From NCBI GenBank assembly GCA_025964575.1, contig JAOPYO010000195.1, forward strand, positions 25,902 to 89,901: DNA of 64,000 nucleotides. The letters are read 5' to 3'. Shown in pieces: positions 59,080 to 64,000 of the stretch (positions within the stretch are counted from its first letter, which is position 1; every line of letters starts with the position of its first letter). The notes under the pieces are model-generated. The model was not told the DNA's origin, searched no databases, and saw nothing but the letters and a program-made list of their open reading frames with translations. Position numbers and translations under genes: made by a program. This DNA comes from Actinomycetes bacterium. Lineage in GTDB: Bacteria; Actinomycetota; Actinomycetes; Streptosporangiales; Streptosporangiaceae.

Positions 59080-60780
59080 TTGGTGGGGTCCTGTTTGCTT
59101 GACGGAGGAGTAGGTCGGGTGCTGGCCGGGAGGTATCGGTTGCTGACCCGCGTGGGCCGGGGCGGTATGGGAACTGTCTGGCACGCTCGCGACGAGGTGC
59201 TCGACCGGGACGTGGCGGTCAAGGAAGTACTGGTGCACCCGGGTCTCGGCGACGCCGAACGCGACGTGCTCCAGGAGCGCACCAAGCGGGAGGCCCGGGC
59301 CACCGCCCGGCTGAGCCATCCCAGCGTGGTGACGGTCTATGACGTCGTCGAGGAGGACGGTCGCCCGTGGATCATCATGGAGCTGATCCGGGCTCGTTCC
59401 CTGGACCAAGTGATCAAGAAGGACGGCCCGCTGCCCTGGCGCCGGGCGGCCGAGGTGGGCAGGCAACTGCTCAGTGCCCTGAGCGCCGCGCATGAGGCGG
59501 GGGTGCTGCACCGGGACGTGAAGCCCAGCAACGTGCTGCTGGCGGCCGGGGAGCGGGCCGTGCTCACCGACTTCGGGATCGCCACCTCGGCGGGCGACGC
59601 GACCCTGACCACCACCGGACTGGTGATGGGGTCGCCGGCCTATCTCGCGCCGGAGCGGGCCCGCGGCCATCCCGTGGGTCCGGCCTCCGATCTATGGTCG
59701 CTGGGCGTGACCCTCTACGCGATGGTGGACGGGAAGTCACCGTTCGAGCGGACGGAGCCGATGGCCTCCCTGGTGGCGGTCATCTCGGACGATCCGGTGC
59801 GAACCGCGTCCGCGGGACCTTTGTGGCCGTTGATCGAAGGATTGCTGCATAAGGACCCGGACCAGCGGATGACACCACTGGAAGCCGGTTTGGTGATCGA
59901 CCGGCTTCTGCGCGGCGACCTCGAGGAGGCCGGCGGCACCCTCCCGGTGCCGATCCCGCCGCCGCGCTCCGTCCTCGCCGATCAGCCCACCCGCGAGAGG
60001 CCCGCGGATCTCTCCGGCCACCCGGCAGGCCCGGCCGAGGCCACCACGGACCCGGCCGACGCGCCCGCCGGGCCGACCGATGCCGTGATGGCACAGCACC
60101 TTGGTGAACCCACTGTGCGGTCGGCCGCGCGCCCAGCCCAGGGACGACTGCTGTGGACAGGGGTGGCGCTGGTCGCCGCCCTGGCCCTCGGCGGGCTCGT
60201 CGTCGCTCTGAACTGGCAGCACGGCGGTGAGAAGCCCGTCTCCGCCCCCGGCTCCCCGAAGACTTCCGCGGGGACACCGACGAGTGCCACGGCCACGGCC
60301 AAGCCGTCAGCAGCGACCCTTGTCGGGTTCAGGACCTACAAGGACTCGACCGGTTACTCCATCGCCGTCCCCAAGAGCTGGGCCGGCCCGCAGCACAAGA
60401 ACGGCGGAGACTTCTTCTACTCTCCGGACCACAACACTTATGTGCAGATCGACCAGACCTCCCATCCCGACCCCAGCGCGCTGAAGGACTGGCAGGACCA
60501 GGAGCCCAGCGTGGCCGGGCGGTTCGCGGGCTATCACCGGCTCCGGCTCGATCCGGTCGCCCAGGGTGCCCCGGTCGCCGATTCCTCCGGCAAGAAGGCT
60601 TCGGACTGGGAGTACACCTGGCAGGCCGGCACCGGCAAGAAGCACGTGCTCAGTCGCGGTTTCATCATGAACGGCCACGGCTACGCCATCGTGATCTCCG
60701 CGCCGGACGGTGAGTGGGAGAAGACCCGAACGGAACTCGCTCCCGTCTTCGATCATTTTGTTCCGGCGTCCCCGCCCTGA
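59080..60780 (+). CDS. Receptor-like Ser/Thr protein kinase, array member 2
   Basis: A 566-residue kinase: VLAGRYRLLTRVGRGGMGTVW, VAVKEVLVH, HRDVKPSN, DFGIA, GSPAYLAPERARG. The region SVVTVYDVVEEDGRPWIIMELIRARSLDQVIKKDGPL is almost the same as in member 1, so the two are recent duplicates. A Pro/Ala/Thr-rich linker, one membrane span (LLWTGVALVAALALGGLVVALNW) and an extracellular domain (GFRTYKDSTGYSIAVPKSWAGP ... DHFVPASPP) follow. The outer domain has diverged much more than the kinase core. The exact start is uncertain (GTG 59080 or a later GTG near VLAGRY). Confidence 0.92.
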   Translation: MVGSCLLDGGVGRVLAGRYRLLTRVGRGGMGTVWHARDEVLDRDVAVKEVLVHPGLGDAERDVLQERTKREARATARLSHPSVVTVYDVVEEDGRPWIIMELIRARSLDQVIKKDGPLPWRRAAEVGRQLLSALSAAHEAGVLHRDVKPSNVLLAAGERAVLTDFGIATSAGDATLTTTGLVMGSPAYLAPERARGHPVGPASDLWSLGVTLYAMVDGKSPFERTEPMASLVAVISDDPVRTASAGPLWPLIEGLLHKDPDQRMTPLEAGLVIDRLLRGDLEEAGGTLPVPIPPPRSVLADQPTRERPADLSGHPAGPAEATTDPADAPAGPTDAVMAQHLGEPTVRSAARPAQGRLLWTGVALVAALALGGLVVALNWQHGGEKPVSAPGSPKTSAGTPTSATATAKPSAATLVGFRTYKDSTGYSIAVPKSWAGPQHKNGGDFFYSPDHNTYVQIDQTSHPDPSALKDWQDQEPSVAGRFAGYHRLRLDPVAQGAPVADSSGKKASDWEYTWQAGTGKKHVLSRGFIMNGHGYAIVISAPDGEWEKTRTELAPVFDHFVPASPP

Positions 60781-60808
60781 TCGTGCGGTCGGTCGGCCGC
60801 GAGCGCGT

Positions 60809-60838
60809 TTCCGAACTGTTAGCTGGAGTCGGTAGGGT
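60809..60838 (+). promoter_or_regulatory. Candidate promoter of kinase 3
   Basis: TTCCGA (60809-60814), an 18-bp spacer and TAGGGT (60833-60838) end 8 nt before GTG 60847, so the mRNA would be leaderless. Kinase 3 may thus be expressed apart from kinases 1 and 2. Confidence 0.4.
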
Positions 60839-60846
60839 CGCGTCCC

Positions 60847-62595
60847 GTGTCGGATGGTGCGGAAGGTGCGGGACGAGTACTGGCTGGGCGCTACCGGCTG
60901 CTGGCGCATGTCGGCCGAGGCGGCATGGGCACGGTCTGGCATGCCCGGGACGAGGTGCTCGGCCGGGACGTCGCCATCAAGGAGGTCCTGGTCCACCCTG
61001 GGCTGAGTGACGCCGACCGTGATGTGCTCCACGAGCGCACCAAGCGGGAGGCTCGGGCCACCGCCCGGCTGAGCCACCCCGGCATCGTGATCGTCCACGA
61101 CGTCATCGAGGACGACGACCGGCCCTGGATCGTCATGGAGTTCGTGCGGGCCCGCTCGCTGCAGGAGATCGTCGACGCTGATGGTCCGCTGCCGCCCGCC
61201 CTGGTGGCCGGGATCGGCCGACAGTTGATCGGCGCACTCCGTACCGCCCATGCGGCGGGCATCCTGCATCGCGACGTCAAGCCGGCCAACGTTCTGTTGC
61301 TGCGCGAAGCGCACGAGGACCGGGCCGTGCTCACCGACTTCGGAATCGCCCAGGTGGAGGGGGACGCGACGCTGACCCAGACCGGTCTGGTCATGGGTTC
61401 GCCCGCCTACATCGCCCCCGAGCGGGCCAGGGGAGATCGGGCCACCCCGGCCACCGACCTGTGGGCACTCGGCGCGACCCTCTACGCCGCCTGCGACGGC
61501 CGGCCGCCGCACGAGCGCACCGACGCGATGTCGACCCTGGCCGCGGTCCTGACCCAGGAGGCGCCGCCGCCCCGCAATGCCGGGCCCCTCACTCCGGTGC
61601 TGATGGGGCTGCTCCATCAGGACCCCGCTGAGCGGCTGACCGGCGAGGCCGCCGCGGACCGGCTCACCGAGGTCGTGGCCGGCCCCTGGCCCGCCGAGGG
61701 GCGCACCCAGCCGGTGCCGCCTCCCACCCCGGCGGAATCCACCGTGGGATCCGGGATGGGAGCGTGGACCGAGTCGCCCGGTGGGTTGCGTACGGAGACC
61801 CGCCCCGACGAAAGGTGGGCCGCGGACACTCCGCCCGCTTCGTATGATCCGTCGCCTCCCGTGCGCGCCACCGCGTCCCCGTCCGGTGGGCTCGGGGAAT
61901 ACCGGCCGCCGCTGCCGGTCGACGTGCCGGAGGCCCGGCGGGGCCGGGGGATCAACTCGGGTCTGGTGGCCGTCGTGGCCCTGCTCGCCGGGGCCGTGGT
62001 CGTACTCGCGGGGTTCCTGGTGTTGCGTTCCCAGGACAAGACGGGAACACCCCCCGGCACTCAGGTCGTGCCGTCGAACCCCGCCGCCTCGAACGTCGGC
62101 GCATCCCCATCAGCCCCATCGGCCTCATCGGCGAAGCCGTCCCACTCGGCGGCCGCTTCACTGCCCGCGGCCGGCTGGCATAAGGTCAGCGGTCCTGGCT
62201 ACTCGCTCCGGGTGCCTTCCGGCTGGCACCGTATCGCGAGTAGCCGCGGTGAGATCTGGCGCGATTCCCATTCGCCGGCGTTCGTCCAGGTGGACCATAC
62301 GGGCTGGAAGGGCGACGCGTACCGGCACTGGGAGACCTGGGAGCCGAAGGCCAAGGCCGACGGTGCGCTGCCGTCATACCAGCGTGTGGGACTGACCCGG
62401 GTGTCAGGGCTCGCCTACGACGCGGCAGACCTCGAGTTCACCTACGTCACCCCGTCGGGGACCGCGATGCACGCTATGGACCGCGGCGTCCGATCCGGTG
62501 GACGGTCGTTCGCGGTCTTCATTTCGATTCCCGTCAGCCAGTGGAAGTCCCGGGCCGATAATGTAGACAATTTCCTCAATTCGTTCCGCCCATAG
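60847..62595 (+). CDS. Receptor-like Ser/Thr protein kinase, array member 3
   Basis: A 582-residue kinase beginning MSDGAEGAGRVLAGRYRLLAHVGRGGMGTVW, with VAIKEV, HRDVKPAN, DFGIA and GSPAYIAPERARG intact. The core is closer to member 4 (DFGIAQVEGDATLTQTGLVMGSPAYI) than to members 1 and 2. A Pro-rich linker of about 110 residues, a membrane span (SGLVAVVALLAGAVVVLAGFLVL) and an outer domain (AGWHKVSGPGYSLRVPSGWHRIASSRGEIWRD ... NFLNSFRP) follow. The outer domain keeps the VPSGW/...W...L.SF.P pattern seen in members 1 and 2. Confidence 0.93.
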   Translation: MSDGAEGAGRVLAGRYRLLAHVGRGGMGTVWHARDEVLGRDVAIKEVLVHPGLSDADRDVLHERTKREARATARLSHPGIVIVHDVIEDDDRPWIVMEFVRARSLQEIVDADGPLPPALVAGIGRQLIGALRTAHAAGILHRDVKPANVLLLREAHEDRAVLTDFGIAQVEGDATLTQTGLVMGSPAYIAPERARGDRATPATDLWALGATLYAACDGRPPHERTDAMSTLAAVLTQEAPPPRNAGPLTPVLMGLLHQDPAERLTGEAAADRLTEVVAGPWPAEGRTQPVPPPTPAESTVGSGMGAWTESPGGLRTETRPDERWAADTPPASYDPSPPVRATASPSGGLGEYRPPLPVDVPEARRGRGINSGLVAVVALLAGAVVVLAGFLVLRSQDKTGTPPGTQVVPSNPAASNVGASPSAPSASSAKPSHSAAASLPAAGWHKVSGPGYSLRVPSGWHRIASSRGEIWRDSHSPAFVQVDHTGWKGDAYRHWETWEPKAKADGALPSYQRVGLTRVSGLAYDAADLEFTYVTPSGTAMHAMDRGVRSGGRSFAVFISIPVSQWKSRADNVDNFLNSFRP

Positions 62596-62706
62596 GGAAG
62601 GATTGAACCTGTGGGTGGACTCGCGCGTCCCAGATAGGCAGTCGCACGGCAGACGGCTACAGGGTTCGTCTGGTCAGTAGTCCATCGTCCGGGGGACCAT
62701 AAAGTC

Positions 62707-64000
62707 ATGACGCAGGATCAGGGTCGTCTGGTCGGTAATCGATACCGGCTGGTGGCGGCGGTGGGCCGAGGCGGGATGGGCACGGTCTGGCGTGCCTATG
62801 ACGAGATCCTCGATCGTGAGGTCGCGGTCAAGGAGGTCCTGCTCCCGCCGGGGCTCAGCGCGGCCGAGCGAGACGTGCTCTACCAGCGTACGTTTCGGGA
62901 GGCCCGTGCCTCCGCACGGCTGAGCCACCCTGGTGTGGTGACCGTGCACGACGTCATCGAAGAGGACGGCCGGCCCTGGATCGTCATGGAACTGGTCCGG
63001 GCCCGGTCGCTCCAGGACGTGATCGACGAGGACGGACCGGTCACCCCCCGTACCGCCGCGGACATCGGCCGCCAGGTCCTGGCCGCGCTGAGCCACGCGC
63101 ACCAGGCCGGCATTCTGCACCGCGACGTCAAGCCGAGCAACGTGCTGATCACCGAGGACGGGCGGGCCGTGCTCACCGACTTCGGGATCGCCCAGGTCGA
63201 GGGGGACGCGACACTGACCCAGACCGGTCTGGTCATGGGTTCGCCCGCCTACATCCCGCCGGAGCGGGTGCAGGGAGAGCGGGCGGTGCCCGCCTCGGAT
63301 CTGTGGGCCCTTGGCGCGACGCTGTACGCGGCGGTCGAGGGCAAGGCGCCGTACGAGCGCTCGGACGCGATGTCCGCGCTGGCCGCCGCACTGACCGAGG
63401 AGGTGCCGCCGCCTCGCAACGCGGGTTCGCTGCGCCGGGTGCTGCTCGGGCTGCTGGCCCGCACCCCGGCCGAGCGCATGACGGCGGAGACCGCGATGCC
63501 CCTGCTCTCCGAGGTGGCCAACGAGCGGGTCGTCCCGCCGACCTCCCGTCGGCCGCAGGTGGCCGAGACCGTGCTCGACCAGCCGGCCAAGCGGCAGGAG
63601 CCGGTGGCGCTGGAGACCGTGCTGGACTCGGCCGAGCTCGAAGCGCTCGCCCGGGAAAGCGTGGCGGCCCGGGAACGCGCCGCCGTCGAGGAGAACGCGG
63701 CCGCCGCACAGCGGCCCGCAACCTTCCGTCAGGAGTCCCGTCCGCGGTCCGAAGACGAGATGCAGACGGAGATTCAGTCGGACTGGCAGCCGCCCGTGCA
63801 CGGCCCGTGGCAGCAGCCCACCACCCACGCGCATCAGCCGGCGTATGACCATCAGCCATACACACAGCCGCAGCAGCGGCCCGGCCGGACCAGGACCGTG
63901 GTGATCGTGCTCATGGCGGCCATCGTGGTGGCCGCCTCACTGATCGCCGGAGCCCTCATTCTGAAGAGCAAGACGAGCGGGCTGGGGCCGAACACCTCCT
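62707..64000 (+). CDS. Receptor-like Ser/Thr protein kinase, array member 4 (cut by window end)
   Basis: Not in the ORF track because no stop is reached. MTQDQGRLVGNRYRLVAAVGRGGMGTVW starts at ATG 62707; VAVKEVLLPP, HRDVKPSN, DFGIA and GSPAYIPPERVQG follow, the usual APE reading PPE. A long linker with an Ala/Arg/Glu-rich helical stretch (ELEALARESVAARERAAVEENAAAAQ) and a His/Gln/Pro-rich tract leads to a membrane span (TVVIVLMAAIVVAASLIAGALIL). The extracellular domain begins at the window edge. About 431 residues visible. Confidence 0.92.
   Translation, partial: MTQDQGRLVGNRYRLVAAVGRGGMGTVWRAYDEILDREVAVKEVLLPPGLSAAERDVLYQRTFREARASARLSHPGVVTVHDVIEEDGRPWIVMELVRARSLQDVIDEDGPVTPRTAADIGRQVLAALSHAHQAGILHRDVKPSNVLITEDGRAVLTDFGIAQVEGDATLTQTGLVMGSPAYIPPERVQGERAVPASDLWALGATLYAAVEGKAPYERSDAMSALAAALTEEVPPPRNAGSLRRVLLGLLARTPAERMTAETAMPLLSEVANERVVPPTSRRPQVAETVLDQPAKRQEPVALETVLDSAELEALARESVAARERAAVEENAAAAQRPATFRQESRPRSEDEMQTEIQSDWQPPVHGPWQQPTTHAHQPAYDHQPYTQPQQRPGRTRTVVIVLMAAIVVAASLIAGALILKSKTSGLGPNTS

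Overview
ORGANISM. The window is high-GC, densely coded actinobacterial DNA. GTG starts are frequent, and several genes have a TANNNT -10 hexamer 6-8 nt ahead of the start codon, which suggests leaderless mRNA. The run prfB - ftsE - ftsX - ctp - smpB - ssrA, a KstR-type steroid regulon, an AftD-like arabinosyltransferase and four tandem Ser/Thr kinases fit a filamentous actinomycete. I would guess Streptosporangiales, with moderate confidence; no rRNA or tRNA is present to prove it. LAYOUT. (1) 1-11.5 kb, core genes: the 3' end of NAD-glutamate dehydrogenase, RF2, a lipoprotein, FtsEX, a PDZ/S41 protease, SmpB, a penicillin-binding-protein-like lipoprotein that has lost all three catalytic motifs, and tmRNA (tag ANTKRTEFALAA). 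(2) 11.5-16.3 kb, envelope genes: an EI24/CysZ-like protein, two single-pass membrane proteins of unknown function and an acyltransferase-3. (3) 16.3-25.2 kb, minus-strand glycan operon: AftD-like GT-C enzyme, GT4 glycosyltransferase, a 42-residue DUF2613-like protein absent from the ORF track, a polytopic membrane protein and an MFS exporter. (4) 25.3-46.2 kb, sterol/lipid catabolism: nitronate-monooxygenase-like enzyme, EchA19-like hydratase, two acyl-CoA synthetases (one FadD19-like), DUF35 and Ltp thiolase pairs, MarR, SDR, F420-type LLM oxidoreductase, amidase, phosphotransferase and a DUF7064-like protein. Promoters here carry sites matching the mycobacterial KstR motif TnnAACnnGTTnnA. 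(5) 46.2-53.6 kb, accessory genes: a truncated SDR remnant, an MBL-fold enzyme, a HAD enzyme, PspC, a TetR with a probable target oxidoreductase gene, a 1090-residue protein that looks like an SF1 helicase with a destroyed Walker A, and a small CBM48 protein. (6) 53.8-64 kb: LysX (MprF-LysRS fusion) and four tandem receptor-like Ser/Thr kinases, the last cut by the window end. HOW IT WORKS TOGETHER. Region 1 joins cell-division/cell-wall control with trans-translation. Region 4 reads as a steroid side-chain degradation locus: CoA activation, hydration, then aldol or thiolytic cleavage by Ltp-DUF35 pairs. MOST NOTEWORTHY. A four-copy palindromic repeat (CGTGATCATGCAATCG...CGATTGCATGATCACG) sits 3' of plus-strand genes. 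Other highlights are two apparent pseudoenzymes (PBP and SF1 helicase), the KstR-like operators, a duplicated translation-start element at both DUF35/Ltp junctions, and the tandem kinase array.
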